Shown: positions 8,643-17,677 of the stretch, in pieces
Layout of the letters: each line of letters starts with the position of its first letter
How positions within the stretch are numbered: position 1 is the first letter of the stretch
From: Melioribacteraceae bacterium
GTDB taxonomy: Bacteria; Bacteroidota; Ignavibacteria; Ignavibacteriales; Melioribacteraceae
Direction: 5' to 3'
Assembly: GCA_026417375.1 (NCBI GenBank)
Contig: JAOADJ010000031.1
Span: 108,276-172,275, forward strand
DNA length: 64,000 nucleotides
Notes under the pieces: generated by a model
Seen by the model: the letters and a program-made list of their open reading frames with translations, nothing else
Told to the model about the DNA's origin: nothing
The model's database searches: none
Made by a program: the position numbers and the translations under genes

Positions 8643-9857
8643 TTATTTTTTTGCTAACCATAATTCAGGATTCTGATAATTTCTTTCATTCCAAATTTCA
8701 AAATGAAGAATTTTACCTTCTAAGCTTTCATTAATTTGTCCTAATATTGAACCGGCTTTAATTTTATCCCCTTCTTTAACTGTAATATTATTAACATGCC
8801 CGTAAACTGTTCTAAAATCATCTCTGTGAGTAATAATAATTATACTACCATAACCAGGTATCCAATCAATTGCACTTACAATTCCTTCAGCAACCGAAAA
8901 AACATTTGAGTTTGTTGGAGAAGAAATATCAATTCCATAATTCAAAGTAATTGTATTTAGTTTTTCATTTTTATTTTCACCAAAAGGGCGAATTATTTTA
9001 CCTTCTCTAATTGGCCAACCAAGTCGTCCTCTAAGTTCAGCAAAATTTTCTAAAGAAGAATAATCGAAAAGCTGTGGTAATTTTTTGTTGTTATTTTTTC
9101 TTTCAAAGTTTTTGATTTTTAATTTTCTGTCCTGTTCAATCAATTTAGCAATAAGATTTTTAATTACTATTTCTGCCTGCCTTTTTGCAGATATTTCATT
9201 TGCAATCATTTTTTTATCACGTTTAAGAACATTCAATAATTCTTTCTTTTCTTTTTCAATTCGTTCTAATTCTTTTTTCTCTTTTAGCTTTTGATTTGCA
9301 AGTGACTCTTTTTCTTTTCTTTCTGTTTCTAATGTATCTTTTAATTTTGATAGCTGAATTTTATTTAAAGTCAGTTTATCTAAAATATTTTTGTTTTTAT
9401 TTGATATGTATTTAAAGAATTGATAACGAACTATCATTTGATTAAATGAATCGGCGTCAAAAATAAATTTCCAGAAATTAATTCCCTGATTTTTATAAAG
9501 CCAAATTACATAACGGGAATATTCATCTTTAAGATTTTTAATTTTTTCTTCAATGAATTGAGAATTACTTTCTACTTTTGCAATCAATTTTTCTTTTTCA
9601 TTTTCTTCTGCTATTAAATTGTTGATTAGTTTACTTATAAGTAAATTTTTACGATTTATAATTTCTAAGGTTTGAAGAGATTCTTTTTCTTTTTGAGATT
9701 TTGATTTTAATTCATTTTCAAGTTTAGATATTTCTTCTTTTATTCTTAAAAGTTCTCTGTTCTTAACATTAATTGAATCTTTTACTTGTGAAAAAGTAAG
9801 ATTAAATGTTAAAATCAATAACAGAAATATTTTATAATTCAGTAACCGATGCATCAT
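8643..9857 (-). CDS. EnvC-like murein hydrolase activator (degenerate LytM/M23 domain)
   Basis: This ~404-residue exported protein has a signal peptide (YKIFLLLILTFNLTFSQ), about 200 residues of Lys/Glu-rich coiled coil, and a C-terminal LytM domain. The M23 active site is broken. The zinc His of HxxxD is Asn in LNYGIDISSP, and the first His of HxH is Ile in GKILHFEI. The Asp, the YGH His and the last His remain. EnvC and NlpD are degenerate in a comparable way and activate cell-wall amidases instead of cutting peptidoglycan. The C-terminal end NPELWLAKK resembles EnvC. I placed the start at the ATG at 9857; ATG 9854 is equally possible. The gene overlaps the preceding DUF4292 gene. Confidence 0.85.
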   Translation of the reverse strand: MMHRLLNYKIFLLLILTFNLTFSQVKDSINVKNRELLRIKEEISKLENELKSKSQKEKESLQTLEIINRKNLLISKLINNLIAEENEKEKLIAKVESNSQFIEEKIKNLKDEYSRYVIWLYKNQGINFWKFIFDADSFNQMIVRYQFFKYISNKNKNILDKLTLNKIQLSKLKDTLETERKEKESLANQKLKEKKELERIEKEKKELLNVLKRDKKMIANEISAKRQAEIVIKNLIAKLIEQDRKLKIKNFERKNNNKKLPQLFDYSSLENFAELRGRLGWPIREGKIIRPFGENKNEKLNTITLNYGIDISSPTNSNVFSVAEGIVSAIDWIPGYGSIIIITHRDDFRTVYGHVNNITVKEGDKIKAGSILGQINESLEGKILHFEIWNERNYQNPELWLAKK

Positions 9858-10614
9858 CAGGTACTTCAATTCTTAGTTTATCATTTAATTTATTTATTTC
9901 AACCTTTCGGTATTCTATTTTCATTTTTTGATTATTTAACAAATCTTGAATTTCAATATTAAAAGGAATTATTGAGTCATCTATTTTTCTAAATTGATCA
10001 TATTCGGCTTGATAAATAATTTTATCGTTGAAATTCGTAATCAAATATTTATTCATTTTCATTGATTCTAAGTCTAAGTAAATTTTTGTTTTCTTGTTAT
10101 TAATTGAATCCGGATAAATTAATTCATAATTATTTTCATTTAGTTTAGATATTAGCGGCACTAAAGATATTTTATTTGTCAGATTAACAAATCCTGTCGC
10201 AGCATCAACTATTTCATCCTGAGGGAAATTTACTTTTAATACATTTTTAATTGTTTGAGAATTTGATTTTCCTTTTAACACATTATTATTAATCATATCA
10301 ATGAATGCAAAATCTTTTTGAGTAATTAGTGCTGAAGCCAATTCAATTCCAAATGGACCATAAAAAACAATTTTTAATGAATCTGGTTTTTTTATTTCAA
10401 CTTTAAAATTACTTTTTGTATTAAGCTCATTTGTAAAAACTGAAATTGTTCCTGTACCTGCAAATGTCTTAATTTTTCTTCTATTGGCTTCTATTCTTTT
10501 TACAATTCTTTCAGCAGATGGAGATTCAATTTCTTCAATTGATTTTGTTGCGCTGCATGAATAAAAAAGTGATATAATAAATGTAGAAATAAATAAGATT
10601 ATTATTTTTTTCAC
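9832..10614 (-). CDS. DUF4292-like lipoprotein (LolA/LolB-like fold)
   Basis: This 260-residue lipoprotein has lipobox LFYSC with Cys20. The mature part begins with a helix rich in Glu, Arg and Lys followed by alternating strands (TFAGTGTISVF, PDSLKIVFYGPFGIELAS), the pattern of DUF4292/LolA-like envelope proteins that hold lipid in a curved sheet. The start is GTG at 10614 with AAGGAG four bases upstream. It shares GTGA with the stop of the TPR gene. The order TPR lipoprotein, DUF4292, M23/EnvC-like protein recurs in Bacteroidota as I recall it, which suggests a shared envelope role. Confidence 0.75.
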   Translation of the reverse strand: MKKIIILFISTFIISLFYSCSATKSIEEIESPSAERIVKRIEANRRKIKTFAGTGTISVFTNELNTKSNFKVEIKKPDSLKIVFYGPFGIELASALITQKDFAFIDMINNNVLKGKSNSQTIKNVLKVNFPQDEIVDAATGFVNLTNKISLVPLISKLNENNYELIYPDSINNKKTKIYLDLESMKMNKYLITNFNDKIIYQAEYDQFRKIDDSIIPFNIEIQDLLNNQKMKIEYRKVEINKLNDKLRIEVPDDASVTEL

Positions 10615-12407
10615 AATTCTCCTTTTTGAATTTTATTTTGAATTTCTGTTTTAGTATGATCTAATTCAAATGCTTTTTCCCAAAGTTCTTTTGATTTTTT
10701 TCTATCTCCTAATTTAAAGTAAACATCTCCTAGGTGATCTATCAAAGTCGCATTTTCTTTTTCAATATTAATTGCTTTTTCCAAATATTCTTTTGCAACA
10801 TTATAATTTCCTAATTTAAAGTGAATCCATCCATAAGTATCTAAATATGATGCGTTATTTGGTTCAGCATCAACAGATTTTTTTGACATCTTTAATGCTT
10901 CATCTAATTTAATTCCTCTTTCAGCATAAGAATAAGCAAGATTATTAAGAATCAGAACATTAGTTGAATCTATGTTTAGTGCTTTAATATAAAGAGAATC
11001 AGAAATTAAATATTCTTTTCTGTTTTCATGAATTAATGCTTTAATACTAATTATTTGGAGATTATTAGGATCGAGGTTTAATGCTTTCGATAAATAAAAT
11101 AATGCTTCATCATCTTGCTTAATTTGGTTTAAAGAATAACCAATTGCACTTAAAGCTGTTAAATCATTTGCATTAATCTTTAATGCACGTCTTAAAATTT
11201 CAACAGCTTTTTGATGTTCTTTATTTTGTGAAAGAGATAAACCATAAATTAAGTTAATAACAAAATCGTTTGGAAATTTTTCAACTGCCTGTTGCATAAA
11301 ATAAATTGCATCATCATATAAATGAGCATCAAAAAGTAATCCGCCTAATCTTATCCAAACCTGAGCATTCCATTCAGCTAATTTAGTAGCTTCTTTAAAA
11401 TAATTGATTGCAATTGAATCCTGTTTTTTTCTAATTGCTATTTCACCAAGATATGCTTTTACTTCCCAATCAGTTGAATCTTTATCTAATATTTCAAAAA
11501 TTGTTTTTGCAAAGTCAATACTTGTAGAATCTTTTTGTGCTTGAAGTAAAAATGAAAGTCCAACATTAATTTTTCTATCAAATGGAATTTCTTTGTTTTT
11601 AACCAATTTGATGTACTCTTGAGATGAAGATTTTAAATCTCCTTTTTGAGCATATGCCATTGCTTTATATTCAATTAAATTCAGATCATCAGGAAAACTT
11701 ATTAATGCTTCATCAACTTTTTTTATTGCTTTATCATAGTTTTTTGATTTTAAATAAACATCAATTAAAATCTTTTGTAGATTTAGATCGGCGGGATTCA
11801 ACGAAACTAATTCTTCAAAATATTTTATTGTTTCTTCTGAATTACCTAATCTATCATTTAAATCTACAAGTCTTACTAAAACATTCCATTCAGGACCAAT
11901 TTGTTGAATAATTTTTTTATAAATATTAATAGCTTCTTTTGGTCGATTAGATTCATAATTTTCTGCTAAATTAAATAGTGCATTAACATTTGTTGAATCT
12001 ATACTTATAATTTTTTCATAAACAGATGTTGAAGAATCTTTAAAATTAGATGCATTATAAATTGCAGCAAGTAAAGATAAATATTCAATATTTTTTGGAG
12101 ACAGTTTTACTGCTTCGTTTGCATAGTTTAATGCTGAAGAAAGTTTATTTTGTTTGAAATAATTTTTTGCAATAGTAAATGAAATTCCAGCCTGAGGATC
12201 AATTCTATTTGCCTGAATATATTTTTCAATTGCATTATTAACATCACCCTGAGCTTCAAGTATAGATGCATCAATAAATAATTCTTGTGCAACTTTCTTT
12301 ATATCAATATTAATTTCTGATTTTTCTTGTTCATTTGTCTTAATTACTTCTTTTGAACAAGAATATAAAATTAAATTTAGTAACGATATTATTATTATTT
12401 TTTTCAT
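10611..12407 (-). CDS. TPR-repeat lipoprotein
   Basis: This 598-residue lipoprotein has a lipobox ending at Cys17 (LILYSCSKE). Nearly the whole mature chain consists of tetratricopeptide repeats, about fourteen, with typical residues such as ALNYANEAVKLSPKN, YDDAIYFMQQAVEKFPND and YNVAKEYLEKAINIEKEN. It is probably a periplasm-facing or outer-membrane scaffold. AAAGGAATT lies before the ATG. It heads a tightly overlapping operon with the DUF4292 lipoprotein and the EnvC-like factor, so it may help organise cell-wall or outer-membrane assembly. No enzymatic motif was seen. Confidence 0.88.
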   Translation of the reverse strand: MKKIIIISLLNLILYSCSKEVIKTNEQEKSEINIDIKKVAQELFIDASILEAQGDVNNAIEKYIQANRIDPQAGISFTIAKNYFKQNKLSSALNYANEAVKLSPKNIEYLSLLAAIYNASNFKDSSTSVYEKIISIDSTNVNALFNLAENYESNRPKEAINIYKKIIQQIGPEWNVLVRLVDLNDRLGNSEETIKYFEELVSLNPADLNLQKILIDVYLKSKNYDKAIKKVDEALISFPDDLNLIEYKAMAYAQKGDLKSSSQEYIKLVKNKEIPFDRKINVGLSFLLQAQKDSTSIDFAKTIFEILDKDSTDWEVKAYLGEIAIRKKQDSIAINYFKEATKLAEWNAQVWIRLGGLLFDAHLYDDAIYFMQQAVEKFPNDFVINLIYGLSLSQNKEHQKAVEILRRALKINANDLTALSAIGYSLNQIKQDDEALFYLSKALNLDPNNLQIISIKALIHENRKEYLISDSLYIKALNIDSTNVLILNNLAYSYAERGIKLDEALKMSKKSVDAEPNNASYLDTYGWIHFKLGNYNVAKEYLEKAINIEKENATLIDHLGDVYFKLGDRKKSKELWEKAFELDHTKTEIQNKIQKGEL

Positions 12408-12511
12408 AATTCCTTTTAATTTGCTGCAAAAAATAGTTTTTAAGGTTTATATTAACAAACATTTCATTAGTATTAAAAAAAGATTTATTTTGAATAAAAA
12501 ATTAATTTGAA

Positions 12512-13411
12512 ATGGAACATTTTGATTTAGCAATTTCATTCACTTGGGAATATGATTCTGATTTTGTTGAACTAATTGAAGATTACTTCCAATATTATGA
12601 ATTAAAAACATATTTAATAAAACCCGATAATGTTACTGACGTTATCAATTTATTACAAAATAAAAAAATTCAGTTTACTGCACTCTTAGACAGAGCTTCA
12701 GATGAAGATGTTTCATTTATTCCTGTTGCCCAAATTTTGAAGAGAAGAAAAAGTTATATAATTAATCCTCATAACAAAATTGTTAAAACAATTGATAAAT
12801 CTTTAATGCATATCAAACTGCAAGAAAATAATTTTAAGTTACCAAAAACTTTTATCCTTCAGTCTTTTAGAAACGATTACAGATTAACAATTACCGAAAA
12901 AGATTTAGAATATATTGGTAAACCATTTGTCATTAAACCATCTCTTTTTAGTGGTGGTGGAGAAGGTGTGATAAAAAATGCTTATACATTAGATGAAATA
13001 CAAAAATCAAGAATGAAAAGTCCAAATGAAAAATTTTTAATTCAGGAAAAAATATCACCTACAAATATTAATGGAAAAAGAGCATGGTTCAGAGTTTTTT
13101 GGGCTTTCGATACAGTAATTCCTACTTATTGGGATGATAAAACACATATCTATTCAACTTTATCTCAAAAAGAAGTAAAAGAAAAACACCTTCAACAATT
13201 AATTAAAATAACCAGAAGATTAGCCCAGATTACTAAGTTAGATTACTTTTCGACAGAAATAGCTTTAACAAAAGATCATAAATTTTATTTGATTGATTAT
13301 ATAAACGATCAATGTGATATGAGATTGAAATCAAAACATATTGATGGAGTTCCGGATAAAGTTGTAAATAAATTTATTGAAAGAATGTATTATAAAATTA
13401 TTTCGCTTTAA
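12512..13411 (+). CDS. ATP-grasp domain protein (RimK-like), substrate unknown
   Basis: This 299-residue cytoplasmic protein fits an ATP-grasp ligase. After a pre-ATP-grasp domain (residues 1-~95) come the nucleotide-binding strand FVIKPSLFSGGGEGV with its Gly-rich loop, the strand FLIQEKISPTNING, and the metal-binding end FYLIDYINDQCDMRLK with Asp and Asn. ATP-grasp enzymes join a carboxylate to an amine or thiol through an acyl phosphate. The substrate is not evident. The gene overlaps the end of convergent rsgA by four bases. No Shine-Dalgarno is obvious before the ATG. Confidence 0.78.
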   Translation: MEHFDLAISFTWEYDSDFVELIEDYFQYYELKTYLIKPDNVTDVINLLQNKKIQFTALLDRASDEDVSFIPVAQILKRRKSYIINPHNKIVKTIDKSLMHIKLQENNFKLPKTFILQSFRNDYRLTITEKDLEYIGKPFVIKPSLFSGGGEGVIKNAYTLDEIQKSRMKSPNEKFLIQEKISPTNINGKRAWFRVFWAFDTVIPTYWDDKTHIYSTLSQKEVKEKHLQQLIKITRRLAQITKLDYFSTEIALTKDHKFYLIDYINDQCDMRLKSKHIDGVPDKVVNKFIERMYYKIISL

Positions 13412-14361
13412 AAATTAATATCATCTTCGATTGTTTCTAAAATATTTAAATAACTTTGATACCTTTCATTTGATATTGATCCATTTTCAACAGCTTTTCT
13501 CACTTCGCAATCTGGTTCATGAAAATGTGTACATGTATTAAATCTACAATCATTCAAGTACTTTTTAAATTCAATAAAATAATGACCTAAGTCTTCTTTC
13601 GTAATTCCATAAGGTTCTATTTCTCTAATACCGGGAGTATCAATTACAAAAGTATTTTCATCAATCTTGATTAAAATACTTGTAACAGTAGTATGTTTAC
13701 CTTTGTTTGTTGATTTACTTATTTCTCCAATCTTTAAATTCAGATTTGGGTAAATTGAATTTAGTAAAGATGATTTACCAACACCTGATTGCCCCCAAAC
13801 TAAACTGATTTTACCATTTAAAAATTCTTTTAAATTATTAATTCCAAGATTCTCTTTAACCGAAGTTTCAATAACTGAATAACCAATTTGTTTATAAAGA
13901 TTTGAAAATATTTTATAATTATTATCATCATCTAAATCAATTTTATTAATAACAATTACACAATTAACATTTGAGCTTTCCCCTGTAATCAAAAATCTAT
14001 CTATAGTTTTGTTATTTAATTGAGGATTTTGAACACTTGAAACAATAATCAGGTTATCTATATTAGCAGCAATTTTTTGCTCAAGTCTTTCTCCACGATA
14101 ACCTGCCCCTTTAATTCTAGGTGCTTTCCTTGAGATGAAATTTTTTCTTTCGTGAATATTTTCAATTACACCTGTACCATCATTGTTCAATGAATAATCA
14201 ACAAAGTCTCCAACCACAACTAAATCAACTTCAAAAAGTTTATCCTTCTTTAAATTAAATTCTTTTTGAAATTTCCCACGAAGTGAACATCTGATTTTAT
14301 TTCCATCTTCAGAAAAGATGTAATAATCTTTACTTTCAATTTTGTAAACTAAACCTTTTAT
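13408..14361 (-). CDS. rsgA: Ribosome biogenesis GTPase RsgA, apparent AUA start
   Basis: RsgA is a circularly permuted GTPase that checks 30S subunit maturation. Seen here are G4 VINKID, then G1 GQSGVGKSSLLN, G3 DTPGIRE, and a C-terminal zinc knuckle with Cys, Cys, His and Cys in DCRFNTCTHFHEPDC. The conserved OB-fold start is encoded upstream of the first GTG (14217) as KGLVYKIESKDYYIF and RCSLRGKFQKEF. In that frame no ATG, GTG, TTG or CTG exists before the stop at 14365. The codon directly before KGLVYK is ATA at 14361, with AGGTG six bases upstream. Relatives start MKGLV, so I set the start at this AUA. Length is then 317 residues, normal for the family. Confidence 0.9.
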   Translation of the reverse strand: MKGLVYKIESKDYYIFSEDGNKIRCSLRGKFQKEFNLKKDKLFEVDLVVVGDFVDYSLNNDGTGVIENIHERKNFISRKAPRIKGAGYRGERLEQKIAANIDNLIIVSSVQNPQLNNKTIDRFLITGESSNVNCVIVINKIDLDDDNNYKIFSNLYKQIGYSVIETSVKENLGINNLKEFLNGKISLVWGQSGVGKSSLLNSIYPNLNLKIGEISKSTNKGKHTTVTSILIKIDENTFVIDTPGIREIEPYGITKEDLGHYFIEFKKYLNDCRFNTCTHFHEPDCEVRKAVENGSISNERYQSYLNILETIEDDINF

Positions 14362-14365
14362 AAGT

Positions 14366-14371
14366 CACCTT
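14366..14371 (-). promoter_or_regulatory. Shine-Dalgarno of rsgA that points to the AUA start
   Basis: The minus strand reads AAAAGGTGACTTATAAAAGG. AGG ends six bases before the ATA at 14361, ideal spacing for initiation there. The TGA in this stretch closes the same frame, so translation cannot begin further upstream. Confidence 0.6.
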
Positions 14372-14374
14372 TTG

Positions 14375-14400
14375 AAAAGAGCATCTTAAAAATAAGATGC
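14375..14400 (-). terminator. Probable intrinsic terminator after the FadL-like gene
   Basis: On the minus strand GCATCTTA and TAAGATGC form an 8-bp stem with a four-base loop, followed by TCTTTTC. It lies 27 bases after the FadL-like stop codon and just before the rsgA start, so it would insulate rsgA from the barrel gene. The U tract is interrupted by C. Confidence 0.5.
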
Positions 14401-14427
14401 CCTTTCTTTGCAGTCAATCAGAGGGAA

Positions 14428-15870
14428 TTAAAAAAAATATTTTATCGTTGTTAATAAATTTCCAACATTTATTTCTTGATGAACACGTGATAAATTACTT
14501 CCATAATTATCACCAAAATCTTTCCACCAACCATAAGCATAAGCAATATCAAAATTTAGTTTTTTAGAAAGTTTATACCCTAAACCAAATGTTATAAACT
14601 TTTTATCAAAATCACTCGGATCATCTTTGAATGCAGATGGTTTATACATAAGTCCAGCTCTTACCGTAAAACCTAAATCTGGTATTAAATATTCGCCACC
14701 AATATTAATATTCAAAACAGTTCTTAGTAAATCATTTATTTCTTTGTTTTTGTCTAAACGAACATCTTTGTCAAATCCAAATGAAAATTCACCAGAAGCG
14801 TAATCAATTAATTTTGCATCTAATGCAACAAGAAAATTATTGTTTTTGTATGAAATCCCCCCGGTGTACTCATAAGGAGTTGTTATATCATATTCAATTT
14901 TTGATTCAGGTGGACTATCTTCCCAAAAAGAATTTCTAAAAGTACTTGACGCATAGATTGAATAAACTTCTTTAATTGAAAAAACTCTCGGAAATCTTAC
15001 AGATAAACCAACATTAATATTTTCATTTAATTTTGAAAGCAATCCAATTTTAAATTCGTAGCCAGATAAATCCCAATCTAATCTATCTCTGAAATAAAAT
15101 TTTTGGAAATCAGCAGTTTTTGGTTCAGATGGATCTAATAATAAATTACCTGGATATAAATCCTTTGTATCTTCTTCCCAATAATCTCTAACCTTAAAAA
15201 ATTCTCCATTTAGAATAGAAATTGTTCCACCTAAAAAAACATCTTTATCTATTTCAATTCCTACTGTAAAATACCAATTGGAAATTTTTCCTTTATTACT
15301 AATGTTTCCTTTTTGGTTCAATCTACCATTTATTAAAGTTGTGTCTTTTATATACTTTTTATTCTTATCATATAATGGATAACTCAATGCAAGATTATAT
15401 GCAATATCATCATTATAACTTGCTAAATCTTGTATCATAGAATTGTTGCTACTATTAAATCCATTAAAGTTAATTGCTTTATTAAAATCCTGACTAATAT
15501 TATAACCAAATGCAAAAGTTAAACTACCTCTACTAGTTGGTACAGGTAAAACAATTCCAATTTGATTCCATCTGGAAGATGAATTTTTAGCAACATCTGA
15601 ACTATTAAATAAAATTGAATTATTGTTAAACGAATTAGAATTAAATCCAAAATCAATTTCACCTTTTCTTAACAATGCAATTCCAGCCGGGTTAAAAAAA
15701 CCTGAAACTAAATCATTAGAAAAAGAATTAGCAGCATTACCCATTCCTAAAAATCGTGCATTTGTAATTATACTTTCTTCACTTAATCTTAAAACATCAT
15801 TATAATTTTGAGCATGAATAAATGAACCAATTAAAAATAAAATTAATACTAAAATATTTTTTGAGTTCAT
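14428..15870 (-). CDS. FadL/OmpP1-like outer-membrane beta-barrel protein
   Basis: This 480-residue exported protein starts MNSKNILVLILFLIGSFIHAQ, a clear signal peptide. I chose the ATG at 15870 because AAGGAG precedes it; the longer open frame to 16173 runs antiparallel-free through the lipoprotein gene and has no such support. The mature N-terminus has RFLGMGNAANSFSNDLVSG followed by FFNPAGIALL, the pattern of OmpP1/FadL/TodX transporters for hydrophobic compounds, and also seen in PorV-like barrels. Alternating strands continue to the terminal aromatic IKYFF. The ligand is unknown. It is 19 bases downstream of the aromatic-rich lipoprotein gene. Confidence 0.8.
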   Translation of the reverse strand: MNSKNILVLILFLIGSFIHAQNYNDVLRLSEESIITNARFLGMGNAANSFSNDLVSGFFNPAGIALLRKGEIDFGFNSNSFNNNSILFNSSDVAKNSSSRWNQIGIVLPVPTSRGSLTFAFGYNISQDFNKAINFNGFNSSNNSMIQDLASYNDDIAYNLALSYPLYDKNKKYIKDTTLINGRLNQKGNISNKGKISNWYFTVGIEIDKDVFLGGTISILNGEFFKVRDYWEEDTKDLYPGNLLLDPSEPKTADFQKFYFRDRLDWDLSGYEFKIGLLSKLNENINVGLSVRFPRVFSIKEVYSIYASSTFRNSFWEDSPPESKIEYDITTPYEYTGGISYKNNNFLVALDAKLIDYASGEFSFGFDKDVRLDKNKEINDLLRTVLNINIGGEYLIPDLGFTVRAGLMYKPSAFKDDPSDFDKKFITFGLGYKLSKKLNFDIAYAYGWWKDFGDNYGSNLSRVHQEINVGNLLTTIKYFF

Positions 15871-15889
15871 AATTTCTCCTTTATAAAAA

Positions 15890-16786
15890 TTATCTTCTTC
15901 TATCACCACCACTACTATTCGTACCACTACTGGAACTTGATGACCTTCCACCACCATCAGCTCCTCTTGATGAACCAGAACTTGATGAACTCGGCGGTGG
16001 CGAATAACTTCTTTGTGGTTCATAATTAGATGAATTACTTGAATTTGCTCTCTCTCTTCTATTCTCTCCGGAACTTCTTTCGCTTCCACTACTTCTTCTT
16101 TCTGAAGATCTTCCACTTGATTCACTTCTTGTTCGTGAGTTGGGTCTTTCATAATTACCGCTTGATGAACCACCTTTGTTTACTTGTGTATTATCATCAC
16201 TTGTATTATTTCCACTTCTTCCAACTCTCGATCTAGACAAATCAACCTCATTTCTTCTATCACTATTTGAATTTTGGTATGATGAAGATCTAGTTCCACG
16301 TTCTGAGTAAGATCTTGTTCTACTTCCAGAATTTCTTTCTGAATCATTATCTCTCAACCGTGAAACAGGAATGTTTCTATATTTAAAGTCATTATTATAA
16401 TTATATGGATACCAAGCATACCAATTGTTAATATAAGGTCTGTAATACCAGGGATAATAATACCACGGATTATAATACCAATTATATCTATAGCCTGGCG
16501 TTAAATAAAAAAAGGAATCATACCAATAATAACTGTAATACCAGGGATCATTAAATCCAAATGAGAAATATGTAGAAGGATAATAACCCCAATAATAACT
16601 TCTATAACCTCTAGAGAAAAAATTATTATCCTCAAATTCTTCATCAGTTGCTAATGAATCTTCATCTTGGTAATTATCTTCGTATGAATTTTCATCATAA
16701 TCACGATCATAAGTTGCAATTTGTGTATAGCAACCTCCCAAAAATAACATTGGGAATAAAATCAAATGCAAAAATAATCGTTTCAT
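15890..16786 (-). CDS. Tyr/Trp-rich and Ser/Arg-rich low-complexity lipoprotein
   Basis: I do not recognise this 298-residue protein as a named family. A signal peptide ends in lipobox LFLGGC (Cys19). Residues ~20-57 are acidic. Residues ~58-135 are extraordinarily aromatic, for example DPWYYSYYWYDSFFYL and NPWYYYPWYYRPYINNWY. The last ~150 residues are Ser, Arg, Gly and Asn rich with many RS and SS pairs. The layout suggests a surface-anchored, largely disordered or sticky polymer-like protein, but this is inference. GAGG precedes the ATG. It is cotranscribed with the FadL-like barrel. Confidence 0.7.
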   Translation of the reverse strand: MKRLFLHLILFPMLFLGGCYTQIATYDRDYDENSYEDNYQDEDSLATDEEFEDNNFFSRGYRSYYWGYYPSTYFSFGFNDPWYYSYYWYDSFFYLTPGYRYNWYYNPWYYYPWYYRPYINNWYAWYPYNYNNDFKYRNIPVSRLRDNDSERNSGSRTRSYSERGTRSSSYQNSNSDRRNEVDLSRSRVGRSGNNTSDDNTQVNKGGSSSGNYERPNSRTRSESSGRSSERRSSGSERSSGENRRERANSSNSSNYEPQRSYSPPPSSSSSGSSRGADGGGRSSSSSSGTNSSGGDRRR

Positions 16787-16912
16787 AATAACCTCTTTTT
16801 AATGAAGATTTCAAAATTGATGCCGTGAAAAAGTTTCAATATCAGTTAAAAATATAATAAAAAAATTGGCTTGTATAATTTATAATAATGACGTGTTAAT
16901 TATTATGGACAA

Positions 16913-17677
16913 TTAAAAAATTCCTTTTATATACTGAATAAAAATTCCTCTATCAGCAATATTGGTATTTATTTTTTTATTCTGAATTAAATCTCTAAAA
17001 TCTAATCCAAGAGTTAAACCATCAGCAATATCAAATCGAAAACCAAAATTTAAATATCCATTACCTTTTCCAAAGGAAATACTTTTATTATCGTTTAAAG
17101 CAATGTTGTATTCACCTACAAATGAAATAAATTCACCAATTGTTTTTTCAAAACCAAAAGCTAAATTCAGATCTTTATCATTATCATCACGTTCCAATGA
17201 ATAATTAATAACAGAATGTAAACTTAAATACCCCAATAATTCATAATTTTTTGATGCTGCTAAAAAAATTCCGGGGGATTTAATTTCATATCTATTTAGT
17301 TTTTTATCAAAAATACCTTTGCCTTGTGAATCAAAACCTAATGCAAATGCTGGTAGTAAAATTGTTTCATCTAAAAATCTAAATTTTACATTTAGACCTG
17401 GAAGTTTATAAAAATCAATTTTACCAGTTCCGATAATGTTACTACCGCCATATGAAATACCAAAACTAAATCTTTCTAAAACTCCAACTTCTATTTTTGT
17501 AATTAGTACACCATAAGGCATCATTTCAAATGTAGCTGAAGAAAAACCTTTGTTAATTACTCCAGCTGTTGGCATATCAACTAAGAATCTATATTCATAC
17601 TTTGCTGATGTACCACTTATTCCTTGAGAGTAATAATAATTAGTAGCAATAAAAAAAATTAACAAAAATTTCTTCAT
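16913..17677 (-). CDS. Predicted outer-membrane beta-barrel protein, function unknown
   Basis: This 254-residue protein has a signal peptide (KKFLLIFFIATNYYYSQG) and a mature chain of alternating hydrophobic and polar strands, such as GVLERFSFGISYGG, LNVKFRFLDETILLPAFALG and GYLNFGFRFDIADGLTLGLDF. It ends with IQYIKGIF, a terminal Phe as in many barrels. There is some likeness to YjbH-type and related small barrels, but not enough to name it. The ATG overlaps the cysS stop codon by one base (TAATG), so the two are translated from one message. Confidence 0.65.
   Translation of the reverse strand: MKKFLLIFFIATNYYYSQGISGTSAKYEYRFLVDMPTAGVINKGFSSATFEMMPYGVLITKIEVGVLERFSFGISYGGSNIIGTGKIDFYKLPGLNVKFRFLDETILLPAFALGFDSQGKGIFDKKLNRYEIKSPGIFLAASKNYELLGYLSLHSVINYSLERDDNDKDLNLAFGFEKTIGEFISFVGEYNIALNDNKSISFGKGNGYLNFGFRFDIADGLTLGLDFRDLIQNKKINTNIADRGIFIQYIKGIF

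Noticed and set aside
14428..16173. Long open frame extending the FadL-like gene upstream to 16173
   Set aside because: The extra ~101 residues are low-complexity translation of the aromatic lipoprotein gene in another frame. A signal peptide with a good Shine-Dalgarno begins at 15870.
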